DNA from: Priestia aryabhattai B8W22
GTDB taxonomy: Bacteria > Bacillota > Bacilli > Bacillales > Bacillaceae_H
Direction of reading: 5' to 3'
DNA length: 64,000 nt
NCBI RefSeq assembly: GCF_000956595.1
Contig: NZ_JYOO01000001.1
Span: forward strand, 1-64,000
The notes under the pieces were generated by a model. The model worked only from the letters and a program-made list of their open reading frames with translations, was not told the DNA's origin and searched no databases. Of the stretch, positions 35,956-44,851 are shown piece by piece. Position 1 is the first letter of the stretch, and every line of letters starts with the position of its first letter. Made by a program: the position numbers and the translations under genes.

Positions 35956-37320
35956 TTAACTAGACACCTTCATAGCCGGTTTTTCTTTTATGCGGCTGGA
36001 GCGCTTTTTCATATCTTGTAAAATTTCTAAATATCTCTTTTCCGTCAACTCATATTTTACGAGTGGGACAAGTGATAACAAGCAAAGGATGCCTGGAATG
36101 ATCGTAAAGATTAAAGCAATCCAAATGAGCGTGCTGTGTGACTGAATTTGATTTGGCACATATCCTACTGCTGAAAGAATATACCCTCCTACTGCTCCGC
36201 CCACTGCTGAAGCAACCTTCGTTTTGAAGATATTCGTAGAAAACACCATTCCTTCCGCTCGGTTCCCGGTTTTCCACTCGCCGTATTCTACACAGTCAGC
36301 AAGCATAGATGTTTGAGCAATGTTGCTAACCCCACCGCCGAAAGAAGCTAAAAAGCTTAAAATCATTACCGGCATAACGTGAAAACCAGTTACAAACATT
36401 GTAAGAGTAGCTACGGCATTTAGCGCAATTCCCCCTATTGCTGCGCGTTTCTTTCCAAATTTATTTGAAATAAAAGGAGACGCGATCGCTCCTACAATTT
36501 GTGCTGTAAAAAATAAGGTTAAATAAAGAGACGCGATATTCTCTGCATTTAAATTGTATTTAAAATAGTAAATAGAAAACGTAGTTCGAATTGTTAAAAT
36601 CGTTTCAACTAAAAGCATCGAGAAAATTAGATAGCGCAGCGGTTTATTTTGAATAAATAAGTTCCAAACTGCTTTTGGCGTCTGCTTTTCCTGTCTTTTT
36701 ACGGTATAGTTTTCTTTTACTCCTGAAAATGTAATAATCATGGTAATCATTAAGATACACGCATAAATAAGACTAAGCATAAACCAATTCCCAAAATAAT
36801 GAGCTAGTGGAAGAGTTAATAAACTAGCAAATAAAGAGCCTACTGCTGCAATGGTTCTAGGAAAAGCCACTACTTTATTTCGTTCTTTTACATCTTGTGT
36901 AATCGTTGCCGAAAGCGACCAATAGGGAATGTCCATAATAGCAAAGCTTGTTCCCCACGCGATATAGGTGATATAAGCATAAATTAATTTTCCTGTATGA
37001 GAAAGATCCGGACTAATAAAACACGCGACTGTAGCAACAGCTGCAAAAAATCCGCCTATTAGCAGATAAGGCCTAAACTTGCCAAATCTCGTTTCTGTAT
37101 TATCAACTAGCATTCCAATAATAATGTCGGCAATTCCATCCCATATCCTAGCAATAAGAAATAAAGTTCCTACAGCTGCGGCATTTAATCCTACGCTGTC
37201 CGTATAAAAAATCATTAAATATGTACTTGTTAATGCATAAATAATATTATTTCCAAAACTCCCCATTCCGTATGACAATACGGTTTTTAAAGAAACTTTT
37301 GACTGTACCCCCGTGCTCAT
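35956..37320 (-). CDS. sugar:cation symporter, GPH family
   Basis: A 454-residue, twelve-helix symporter of the MelB/LacS/YihP (GPH) family. Family features are YGMGSFGNNIIYALTSTYLMIFYTDS at helix 1, ARIWDGIADIIIGMLVDNTETRFGKFRPYLL in loop 2-3 (the cation-site aspartates), and FGKKRAAIGG midway. The next gene downstream of its promoter side is a GH42 beta-galactosidase, so uptake of a galactoside or galacto-oligosaccharide is the likely job. The start chosen is the ATG giving MSTGVQSK at 37320, preceded by GGGAG; an ATG 12 codons earlier adds a basic leader not seen in the family. Confidence 0.85.
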   Translation of the reverse strand: MSTGVQSKVSLKTVLSYGMGSFGNNIIYALTSTYLMIFYTDSVGLNAAAVGTLFLIARIWDGIADIIIGMLVDNTETRFGKFRPYLLIGGFFAAVATVACFISPDLSHTGKLIYAYITYIAWGTSFAIMDIPYWSLSATITQDVKERNKVVAFPRTIAAVGSLFASLLTLPLAHYFGNWFMLSLIYACILMITMIITFSGVKENYTVKRQEKQTPKAVWNLFIQNKPLRYLIFSMLLVETILTIRTTFSIYYFKYNLNAENIASLYLTLFFTAQIVGAIASPFISNKFGKKRAAIGGIALNAVATLTMFVTGFHVMPVMILSFLASFGGGVSNIAQTSMLADCVEYGEWKTGNRAEGMVFSTNIFKTKVASAVGGAVGGYILSAVGYVPNQIQSHSTLIWIALIFTIIPGILCLLSLVPLVKYELTEKRYLEILQDMKKRSSRIKEKPAMKVSS

Positions 37321-37410
37321 ATAACCTAACTCCCTTCTCCTATAAAACGCTTTCATATCATGGATGACTAGAATCTCATTACTACACGAGATTCTAGTCT
37401 TCTGTTGCTG

Positions 37411-39359
37411 CTACACGTTTTCTGCGATACGACTTTCGTAAGGCTGTAGCACAATATCTTTAAACACTTTTACTTCTGACGTATGGTTCATAAGGAAGTA
37501 ATAACTCTTCTCTCCCAGCTTTCGAGGATATACTTCAATTCCCTCTTCACTTTCTGTATGCTCAATATGCTGTTGTTTCACAATATCAAGCGCAATTTTT
37601 TCAAAAGCCTGTTCCTCAATTCCACAGCCTACATAATAAACCGTTCCACGGCCACACTGATTTTTTGTTACAGCCGCTTGATTATAAAATGGATCATCAT
37701 ACTCATACAGCACTTCAGCTGTTACAGGCGTGATAATGTCTCTCCACACGGACGCACTTGCTTGTTCTCCTTCATACGGTCCTTTTCCTTAATCGATGCT
37801 TTTTGGGTAGAAGACAGTGCTTCCACTTCATGAATTTCAATTCCTGCTATTTCTTTTACATATCCCGGCAGCGTCTGTTTAAAGTGAATATTATTTTGTT
37901 TGTCTTTAATGCCAGTTCTAAACGTAAAAACGATGACGCCTCCGTTTTCAGTAAATTCAGTAAATCTCTTACCTAGTTCTTCATCAATGATTTGCAAAGC
38001 TGGAACCACCAGTACTTTATAGCTTGAAAAATCTCTCGCAGCAGGAATAACATCAATAGGTGTATTCAACTTATAAAACGGTGTATACCCTCGAAGAAGC
38101 TCTTGCGTAAAGTCAAACCCTTCACTTTGCTGCTGAAAGCGCCACGACCATATATTTTCATAGTCATATAAAACGGCAACATCCGACTTAATATCAGACT
38201 CAAGTACATGTTCGTAATGAACGATTTCACTAAATAACGACTGCACTTCTTTGTAGCGTTTTCCATAGTGATTATCGTGACCTACAATTCCGTAGCAGTA
38301 TTGCTCGGCTCCTCTTGTCATTCCGCGCCAACGGAAATACAGCATATTCGTGCATCCATGAGCAAAAGCTTGATAAGACCACATTTTTGCCTGATTAGGT
38401 CGCGGTAGATAACCGATGATATCATGACCTTGAGCACCCATTAATTCCTCTACAATCCAGAAGTTTTTATGTAACAAGCCTCTATTAAAATCATGTCCTA
38501 ATGCAATATGAGCCGGGGTAATTGGCTCTGTTTGACCGCCCCATACCGGATAATTATCATAGGATACAAAGTCCATTACTTCTAGGTTTTCTTCATGATC
38601 GAACCATTTATCAAAAAAGCCTCCTGATACGTTCGTTGTCAACAGCTGGTGATCACCTTTATATTTCTTCACAATTGCTGTTTGTTCGTGAGCATATCTG
38701 TTTAACGAAAAAGAGCGAAAGCGGGCCCAGTCTAGCTTTAAAGAAGGGCTGTGTGTCGTAATTGTTTTTACAGGCATAGGCACTTCGGTAAAGTCGTTAT
38801 ACGTTTGTCCCCAGAAAATAGTGCCATACTTCTCATTTAACTCATTGATATCTTCATATTTTCTTTCCAAAAACTGCTGAAACTCTTTATGGCATTGTTC
38901 GCAGTAACACATATCACTGCCTTCATGACCAAATTCATTGTCAACCTGCCATGCTACGATTGCTTCTTCTGAGCCGTAGTGCCTTACTAGTTGTTCTGTA
39001 ATCTGAGCGCTATACTGCCGGTAAAGAGGAGAATTAAAACAATATTGACGTCTTCCTCCAAACGCCCTGACCGCCCCATTTTCATCTTTTGATAAAATAG
39101 AAGGATGCTGCTTCGCAAGCCAAGCCGGAAAAGTGGCAGTAGACGTACCAAACATAACATCAATATTCTGTTTTTTAAGCTTATTGATAACGCTATCAAA
39201 AAATGAAAAGTCATATTGCCCTTCTTTAGGCTCCATAAGGTGCCAAGCGAACTCCCCTATTCTCACCATGTTTGATCCTAACTCTTTAATACCTTGGATA
39301 TCTTCTTCTATCATATTCTCTGGCCAATGTTCAGGGTAATAATCGACGCCGATGTACAT
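37411..39359 (-). pseudogene. GH42 beta-galactosidase, single-base frameshift
   Basis: A cytoplasmic glycoside hydrolase family 42 enzyme of about 649 residues. The catalytic domain starts MYIGVDYYPEHWPENMIEED; the acid/base glutamate lies in AWQVDNEFGHEGSD and the nucleophile in FWIVEELMGAQGHD. A Cys cluster (CYCEQCHKEF) after the acid/base may bind zinc, as in other GH42 enzymes. The trimerisation domain follows. The frame breaks at the T4 run (plus strand) 37783-37786: the first frame ends ...RPCGETLSRL, while one added base continues into GPYEGEQASASVWRDIITPV and on to 37411. The active site is complete, so even the short product might fold in part. Co-directional with the GPH symporter; paired cre-like sites lie upstream. 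Confidence 0.85.
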
Positions 39360-39520
39360 TTTTCTCTACTCCTATCTATTTCTTTATTTCATTAAATGAA
39401 CGTTTTGCTGTTACTTGTTGAGGTATTCTTGGAAACGGTGACCAAAAGCAAAAAAATCACATTTCCTTTCTTCATAAATAATTCTCTATTCAACTTTTAA
39501 GATACATACTTCCTAATCTT

Positions 39521-39534
39521 TTAAAACGCTTACA
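39521..39534 (-). promoter_or_regulatory. cre-like catabolite site, proximal
   Basis: On the minus strand TGTAAGCGTTTTAA, close to the CcpA consensus TGWAANCGNTNWCA except at the 3' end. It is 162-175 bases upstream of the beta-galactosidase start. A LacI-type local regulator could use the same site. Confidence 0.45.
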
Positions 39535-39621
39535 AGTTTATTTTATGAACTTTATTCAAAATATTCAATGGTAAAATTTTAGAGAAAAACATCCTTTTTT
39601 TGCTCTTTATTAAAACAAAGA

Positions 39622-39635
39622 ATAAAACGCTTACA
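39622..39635 (-). promoter_or_regulatory. cre-like catabolite site, distal
   Basis: On the minus strand TGTAAGCGTTTTAT, sharing the first 13 bases with the proximal site and in the same orientation 101 bases further upstream. Apart from these and the repeat at 39877, the 39360-40335 gap shows no gene. Confidence 0.45.
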
Positions 39636-39876
39636 AAGACAAATGTTTTTATAATTCTTTTATGTACCTTCCCTTGTACCTTCTATATCCACATTTAGGT
39701 AATAAATTGCTTGGAAAACAATGATCAAAAGTGATATTTTTTACACATGTGATCTATCAATTAGTAAGATTCATTTGACTCCTCTATAAAATAGTAAAAA
39801 TTACAGAGCAGTTTTTTACCATTATTAATACATAGACACATCGTTTATTTACATGTTTTGAAACATTAACATGAAA

Positions 39877-40103
39877 GAGATTGAGACATAACGAAATCAA
39901 TTCAATCTAAAGACGCACAAATGGGGTAAATGAGCTCGACTGCTTGTTACACCGCTGTTGATTTCCCTGCAATTAACAGCTAGAAGCAAATACCACATTA
40001 AACCTGATTTCACTATTACAACAAAAAAAGGCCGCACAATTAATCAATTCTCTCGATTAATTGTGCGGATACTTTTTGTGCTAAAATACTGTTGTCTCAG
40101 CTC
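39877..40103 (+). repeat. dispersed structured repeat, copy 4 (core deleted)
   Basis: A 227-bp copy that keeps the left end (GAGATTGAGACATAACG), right end (GTTGTCTCAGCTC) and a 3' hairpin with perfect arms CCGCACAATTAATC / GATTAATTGTGCGG. The GC-rich core between GTTGATTTCC and AATTAAC is absent, as if removed precisely at the base of the central stem. It lies between the divergent beta-galactosidase and tatA genes. Confidence 0.85.
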
Positions 40104-40335
40104 TGACTTGCTGCTGATTATGAACACACCTTTTTAATGCTATAATTAGCTTCGCATGCAAAAGAAAAAAGTAATCACAACAAGCCTTTAAATCATACAT
40201 AATCGCTGTACCTTATTTTCGCATCATTTAAAATAAAGGAATTTTAAAGAGAAAAGTGAATAGTATAAACATGCACTTTATTCACTATCTCTTTTTAAAT
40301 TTTATATATTCATTGTTTTTAAAGGAGAGGATATC

Positions 40336-40530
40336 ATGCCAGGAGCCACAAGCATGGTCGTAATCGGGATTACTGCCTTAATTGTATTTGGACCAAGTAA
40401 ATTGCCGGACATAGGACGAGCATTTGGACATTCCCTGCGAGAATTTAAAAATGCGGCGGAAGGAATTATGCAGGATGACGACAAACAAACTCCAGAAGGT
40501 ACCACTAAAGATAAAGAGGAAAAATCCTAA
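40336..40530 (+). CDS. tatA: Sec-independent protein translocase subunit TatA
   Basis: A 64-residue TatA/E-family protein: a short periplasmic start (MPGATS), one transmembrane helix (MVVIGITALIVFGPSKLPDIG), the FGP hinge, an amphipathic helix (RAFGHSLREFKNAAEGI) and an acidic tail. With TatC it forms the twin-arginine export channel; no tatC lies here, so it must pair with one encoded elsewhere or work with a specific cargo. Start ATG follows AAAGGAGAGG. It has its own terminator. Confidence 0.92.
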   Translation: MPGATSMVVIGITALIVFGPSKLPDIGRAFGHSLREFKNAAEGIMQDDDKQTPEGTTKDKEEKS

Positions 40531-40559
40531 TTTTTATGTAAATAAAAGTTATATAGACT

Positions 40560-40598
40560 AAAAAACCCACTTTTCACGTGCAGTGGGTTTCTTTTTTG
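40560..40598 (+). terminator. terminator of tatA
   Basis: Arms AAACCCAC / GTGGGTTT around a 12-base loop, then CTTTTTT. Confidence 0.8.
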
Positions 40599-40639
40599 AT
40601 GTATGATAGTAAAAAATAGTAAAGAAAGAAGGTAACTTT

Positions 40640-41731
40640 TTGTTTAAATCGAAACTGCATTTTTGGACATTAGAACTATTAATGATTGCTTTACTGATTT
40701 ACATTTGTAAACATATTTCGTTTGTTTTTCTACCAATCGGTGTATTTATCTCTACTTTGTTTTTCCCTATTCTTGTAGCTGGTTTTCTTTTCTTTTTATT
40801 CGAACCAATTGTGTCATTTCTCACAAGAAAAAAAGTGCCAAAAACACTGGCCATTTTACTATTATACGTTGTTTTTATCGGCGTAATTGCTTCTATTGTG
40901 GGCGGTGTGGGACCTACTTTATCTAAACAATTAACTGATTTGGCTAAGAATATTCCGTCTTACATTGTAGAAACGAGAGAGTACATAAATGATTTATCTA
41001 ACTCAAGATGGTTTAACTGGCTCATTGAACAAAAATATGTGTCGCTCGATCATATTGAAGAGTCACTTTTAAACTACGCGTCCACTTTACCTACGAATCT
41101 CACAAACAGTATTTCATCTGTTTTAAGCGTCGTAACGAATATTACACTTACCGTTGTAACTGTTCCTTTCATTCTTTTTTATATGCTTAAAGACAGCCAT
41201 AAACTTCGTAAAAATACGCTGCGTATGCTTCCTGCTTCTTACCGAAAAGAAACGTTGCGCACAATGAAAGAAACAACGAATACGCTAGCTACTTATATTC
41301 AAGGTCAAATGCTCGTTTGTTTGTTTGTCGGTATTAGTACGTTCATTGGTTACCTCATCATTGGGTTGCCCTATGCATTAATACTTGCACTAATAGGAGC
41401 CCTTACTAATATTATCCCGTACGTCGGCCCTTTTATTGGCGTAGCTCCCGCTTTAATCGTAGGTTTATTATACTCTCCTACAAAAGCGATATTAGTGATT
41501 ATCGTCGTCGTCATCGTTCAACAGCTCGATGGGAACATTATTTCTCCGCTGGTAATTGGAAAGAAATTAAACACTCATCCTTTAACGATTATTATTTTAT
41601 TGCTTGTTGCGGGTAATATTGCAGGAATACTCGGAATGATCTTAGCGATTCCGGCTTATGCTGTAACAAAAACAATTGTGATAAATATTGTAAGGATGAT
41701 TCAATTCAGAAACAAATCTATCAAGTTGTAA
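40640..41731 (+). CDS. AI-2E family membrane transporter
   Basis: A 363-residue membrane protein of the AI-2E/UPF0118 exporter family with about seven or eight helices. The diagnostic region is GLPYALILALIGALTNIIPYVGPFIGVAPALIVGLL near residues 245-280, followed by VVIVQQLDGNIISPLVIGKKLNTHPL. Family members export AI-2 or act as Na+/H+ antiporters; the role here is undetermined. The start is TTG at 40640 with GAAGG about eight bases upstream; the next in-frame ATG would remove part of the first helix. Ends in a strong hairpin shared with the convergent VOC gene. Confidence 0.85.
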   Translation: MFKSKLHFWTLELLMIALLIYICKHISFVFLPIGVFISTLFFPILVAGFLFFLFEPIVSFLTRKKVPKTLAILLLYVVFIGVIASIVGGVGPTLSKQLTDLAKNIPSYIVETREYINDLSNSRWFNWLIEQKYVSLDHIEESLLNYASTLPTNLTNSISSVLSVVTNITLTVVTVPFILFYMLKDSHKLRKNTLRMLPASYRKETLRTMKETTNTLATYIQGQMLVCLFVGISTFIGYLIIGLPYALILALIGALTNIIPYVGPFIGVAPALIVGLLYSPTKAILVIIVVVIVQQLDGNIISPLVIGKKLNTHPLTIIILLLVAGNIAGILGMILAIPAYAVTKTIVINIVRMIQFRNKSIKL

Positions 41732-41746
41732 AATGCAAAGGCAATA

Positions 41747-41782
41747 CAATAAAAGGACCTTCTCTTGAAGGTCCTTTTATTG
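41747..41782. terminator. bidirectional terminator
   Basis: Perfect 16-bp arms CAATAAAAGGACCTTC / GAAGGTCCTTTTATTG with loop TCTT between two convergent genes. Confidence 0.92.
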
Positions 41783-41792
41783 TTCTATAGGT

Positions 41793-42143
41793 TCAGCATT
41801 CACACACCATAAGATGATTTCCATCTGGATCTTTAAATGTAAACCAGTGATTGTGTTCAATTCCTGTCGTTAGCTCTACTTTTTTCTGTTTCATATACTC
41901 ATAAGCTTCTTTGATGTCGTTTGTATTCAAATGAAAAGCCGGCGTTTTAAAAAGCGTATTTTTTGAATAAGTTTTGCTATCTAATACAATTCCTGTTACC
42001 TTCATAGGTAGCACATATAAATGATTATATAAAATGTCTCCATCTGCAGGCAAACCTAGCACGTCACAATACCAGTCTCGTGCTTTTTGTATATCTTTTA
42101 CAGGAATAAAAATCGTGCCTACTTCATTTAATATAGGGTTCAT
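41793..42143 (-). CDS. VOC-family (glyoxalase/bleomycin-resistance fold) protein
   Basis: A 116-residue single-domain VOC protein: TIFIPVKDIQKARDWYCDVLGLPAD at the start and HNHWFTFKDPDGNHLMVCE at the end, the usual beta-alpha-beta-beta-beta repeats. Candidate metal ligands include the His in HNHW and the final Glu. Substrate unknown; family members include lyases, dioxygenases and drug-binding proteins. Start ATG follows GGAGG at seven bases. Confidence 0.85.
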   Translation of the reverse strand: MNPILNEVGTIFIPVKDIQKARDWYCDVLGLPADGDILYNHLYVLPMKVTGIVLDSKTYSKNTLFKTPAFHLNTNDIKEAYEYMKQKKVELTTGIEHNHWFTFKDPDGNHLMVCEC

Positions 42144-42513
42144 TTATGACCTCCAGGGTATGTTTAGTAGTTTTAGAAAGTATTCTCCTTTAACCGCTGA
42201 TATCCTTTTATTTTAAATTGCTTGCTATTCATCCAGTAAACTCCGCAGCAGAATTAGTAGTCTTGCGAACAGAGTTATCCTCCTTACATAAGCTACGCAG
42301 CAAATGTATATACTTCATCACCAAATTTGGATTACGAAAAAAGAAAATAAGAAAATCTCCCCCTTCGCCTGCTTTGCACGTGTATAATGAAAAATAGACT
42401 ATAGATAGTAGCCGTCTTTTGTTTGTAGCATCGAACTTTCGTGCATTACAATAGATTTAAAGCTACTATCCAACTAAGAATTAAAATGACTAACTTAAGA
42501 TTAAGGAGGTTAG
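42144..42513 (+). promoter_or_regulatory. leader region of the first initiator gene
   Basis: A TATAAT at 42383-42388 could be the -10 of a promoter for the downstream gene. Just upstream, GCTTTGCACG (42371-42380) contains TTTGCACG, the exact complement of the iteron core CGTGCAAA. An inverted repeat GATAGTAGC (42404-42412) / GCTACTATC (42462-42470) lies in the leader before the start codon. These suggest autoregulation by an initiator protein but are inferred from sequence only. Confidence 0.4.
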
Positions 42514-43950
42514 ATGTGTATGGATTATTCATCTTTACTCATACGCGAAGTCATTGATAGAGTATCTAAATTACGCCTCTTATCTGTTTATAACGAAAGT
42601 ATAAAAGGTGATTTAGAGAGCACCATCCTCCCTCTTTATCAGCAGCACTTTGAAAATAAAGATGTAAACGAAGCGTTGAGGATTTTAAAAAAAGACTTTC
42701 TCAATCGTACGAAACGCAGATGGTTAGATGCTGCTATACGCGACTATGAGCAAAAAAAGCCCAAGAAGAATAAAGAGCTGATTGGGGAATACAGAGCGCT
42801 AACAGCTTATTATAAAACAAACGGCAAAGAACTCTTTTGCAAACAGTTTGAAAACATACCGTCTCCGGAAGAAGTCATTAATAAACGAATTGATATTCTA
42901 CGTGAATGGAGTCAAGAAGATAGCTTCTTCTTAACGGATTATCCTTATATTCATCAAAAAACCAAAACGCAGCGAGAAAAAGCAATTCATACGGATATAT
43001 CTATTATTATTGGGCTGACTATACTGGATCCTAGCTTCCAAAACGGAAATCATAGTATTATTGAGAGCCCTTTTTCAACTGTAGAGAACCCTTTTTTCTC
43101 TAACTCAAGAGCAAAGCTTCTCGTCGAGCAACCCCTATTAGAGAAAGAAGGAAAAGAATATTTCTTAAGTACTTATAACTCTGAAGACGGGACAGATTAC
43201 GAATTGTTAATAGAAAAAGAATACGCTGAAGAAAATGGAAATAAAATTAGTGATTTAGATCGGTTTGATTATAAAGTGTTTTTAGAGATCATGAGCCAAC
43301 GCGACGAGTTGTTCGCTACACAAAAAATCATTAACGTAAAGATTGGTGACCTTGTGAAAGCACTTTATAAAACAGACAGTAAGCGCAATTATCAGATGAT
43401 AGAAGAAAGAATTACAAAAATGAAGCACTACAGCATGTCAAAAGTACAGCATAATAAGACAATTGCCTATGGTATTTTTGACTTTGTGGATATTACTACG
43501 ATGCCAAACGGAACGCGAATTGCTGAAATTCACGTCAATGAAGTGATATATAGAGACTATATTCAACGCCAAACGGTGCGTATTTACAAAAATAAAGTAG
43601 AAAAATTAAGTTTAGACGCCGCTTACCATTTGCTATTCGTTATGCAAAAAGAGCGTCTCATTTGCTATGAAACAAAATCTTCATACAATGTCACAAGAGA
43701 TTATTTATATTTTTCGACAAGAGTCCGCTTTCGAAAAAGACGCAAAAAAGAAAACCTTGTCGAAATTGAAACAGCCTTAGATGAGCTAGTCGAACAAAAA
43801 CTAGCTGTCCAATCTTATAAAAGAGTGGGCCAAGTGTTTCAGATCACCTTTATTCCTGTGGGAGAAAGTGAAGTAAAAGACTTATTAGCCGGTGATTACG
43901 AATATGCTCCCCTTTCTATTTATCAAAACGTAACAAGTTCTATAGGCTAA
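42514..43950 (+). CDS. plasmid replication-initiator-like protein
   Basis: A 478-residue basic cytoplasmic protein. The N-terminal half is helical and rich in Lys/Glu with no recognised motif. From about residue 245 it shows two winged-helix-like units: FDYKVFLEIMSQRDELFATQKIINVKIGDLVKALY...RNYQMIEERITKMKHYSM, then VEKLSLDAAYHLLFVMQKERLICYE... and ETALDELVEQKLAVQSYKRVGQVFQITF. Two tandem winged helices are the plan of Rep_3/RepA-type initiators. Placement next to an iteron array and a second initiator-like gene supports a replication role. GGAGG precedes the ATG at 42514 (close) and the ATG two codons on (better spacing). I cannot name the exact family. Confidence 0.6.
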   Translation: MCMDYSSLLIREVIDRVSKLRLLSVYNESIKGDLESTILPLYQQHFENKDVNEALRILKKDFLNRTKRRWLDAAIRDYEQKKPKKNKELIGEYRALTAYYKTNGKELFCKQFENIPSPEEVINKRIDILREWSQEDSFFLTDYPYIHQKTKTQREKAIHTDISIIIGLTILDPSFQNGNHSIIESPFSTVENPFFSNSRAKLLVEQPLLEKEGKEYFLSTYNSEDGTDYELLIEKEYAEENGNKISDLDRFDYKVFLEIMSQRDELFATQKIINVKIGDLVKALYKTDSKRNYQMIEERITKMKHYSMSKVQHNKTIAYGIFDFVDITTMPNGTRIAEIHVNEVIYRDYIQRQTVRIYKNKVEKLSLDAAYHLLFVMQKERLICYETKSSYNVTRDYLYFSTRVRFRKRRKKENLVEIETALDELVEQKLAVQSYKRVGQVFQITFIPVGESEVKDLLAGDYEYAPLSIYQNVTSSIG

Positions 43951-43991
43951 AAAAAGAATGCTCTTATGATCTTTATAAGAGCATTCTTTTT
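43951..43991 (+). terminator. terminator of the first initiator-like gene
   Basis: Perfect 17-bp arms AAAAAGAATGCTCTTAT / ATAAGAGCATTCTTTTT with a seven-base loop, immediately after the stop codon. Confidence 0.9.
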
Positions 43992-44015
43992 ATCTGCCTA
44001 CTATTAGTTACTGCA

Positions 44016-44785
44016 TTTTTTGCTCCACATTTCCGTGCAAAAGTGTTTTTTTGCTCCAATTCTCCATATAAACATACTATTTCCCCTGCTGATATAGTTA
44101 TTAAACTTCATCTTCCTCATCATTTTGTGAACTTTTTGTGTCCAAAAGAAGTGTTACAACTACTTTTTGCTCCAGGTTCCCGTGCAAAAGTGTCGTTTTT
44201 CTTTCTATACTGCATTTACTATAAGTTTGGCTCCAATCTTCCGTGCAAATATGCCACTTTTACATAATTTTTCTTGGGACAGCGACTTTTCCCCTCCGTT
44301 TTCTGCATTTTTGGCTCCAAATCTCCGTGCAAAAGTGTTTTTTGCTCCAGATTTCCGTGCAAATATGCCACTTTTTTAAAAAAACGCGATTTTTTCTGCA
44401 AATGTTCATTTATTCTCTGTAAAAATGTGAACTTTCTGTGTCTAAAAAAGGGCTATTTTTTTGTTTTTTGTTCCTATTTTCCGTGCAAATGTGTCACTTT
44501 GTCGCCCAAATCTTTATTTTTATCATTTTTGCTCCTATTCTCCGTGCAAATATGTCATTTTTACATCAAAATTTTTTTTGAATTTGTCGCATTTTGTGTA
44601 TTTCATCCGTCATAATACGACATTTGTCTTAAGAATGCTGTTTTATCAACGTTTATGAAATATAACGCTATTTTTGCTCCACATCTCCGTGCAAATATGT
44701 CACCTTGTAAATAGATGTCTCGTCCCTTGGTATCACTAGTCTTTTAAAAAAATGCACCATTTTTCCGTGCAAATATGTCATTTTA
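44016..44785 (+). repeat. iteron array, probable replication origin
   Basis: About ten direct repeats with core TTTGCTCC-(5-6)-TTCCGTGCAAATATG, then CACTTTT or similar. Approximate starts: 44016, 44047 (degenerate), 44162, 44226, 44307, 44338, 44464, 44526, 44671, 44756 (right half only). CCGTGCAAA is invariant in all but the degenerate copy. Spacing is irregular, but several pairs are 31-64 bp apart, three to six helix turns. A second repeat, GTGAACTTTYTGTGTCYAAAA, occurs at about 44127 and 44428. The array ends 66 bases before the next initiator gene. The arrangement matches iteron-controlled theta origins. Confidence 0.85.
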
Positions 44786-44851
44786 CAGCCTATATGACTG
44801 TGTCTATACTGTAAAAGACGACGTATATAGTTTTGGAAAGGAGGTAACTGC

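Noticed and set aside
44043-44615. Overlapping Cys-rich open frames in the iteron region
   Set aside because: They are translations of the iteron repeats (repeated PCK/RAN motifs) without ribosome sites.
44016-44785. CRISPR array
   Set aside because: Repeats are imperfect, spacing is irregular, part of the repeat is degenerate and there are no cas genes; iterons fit better.
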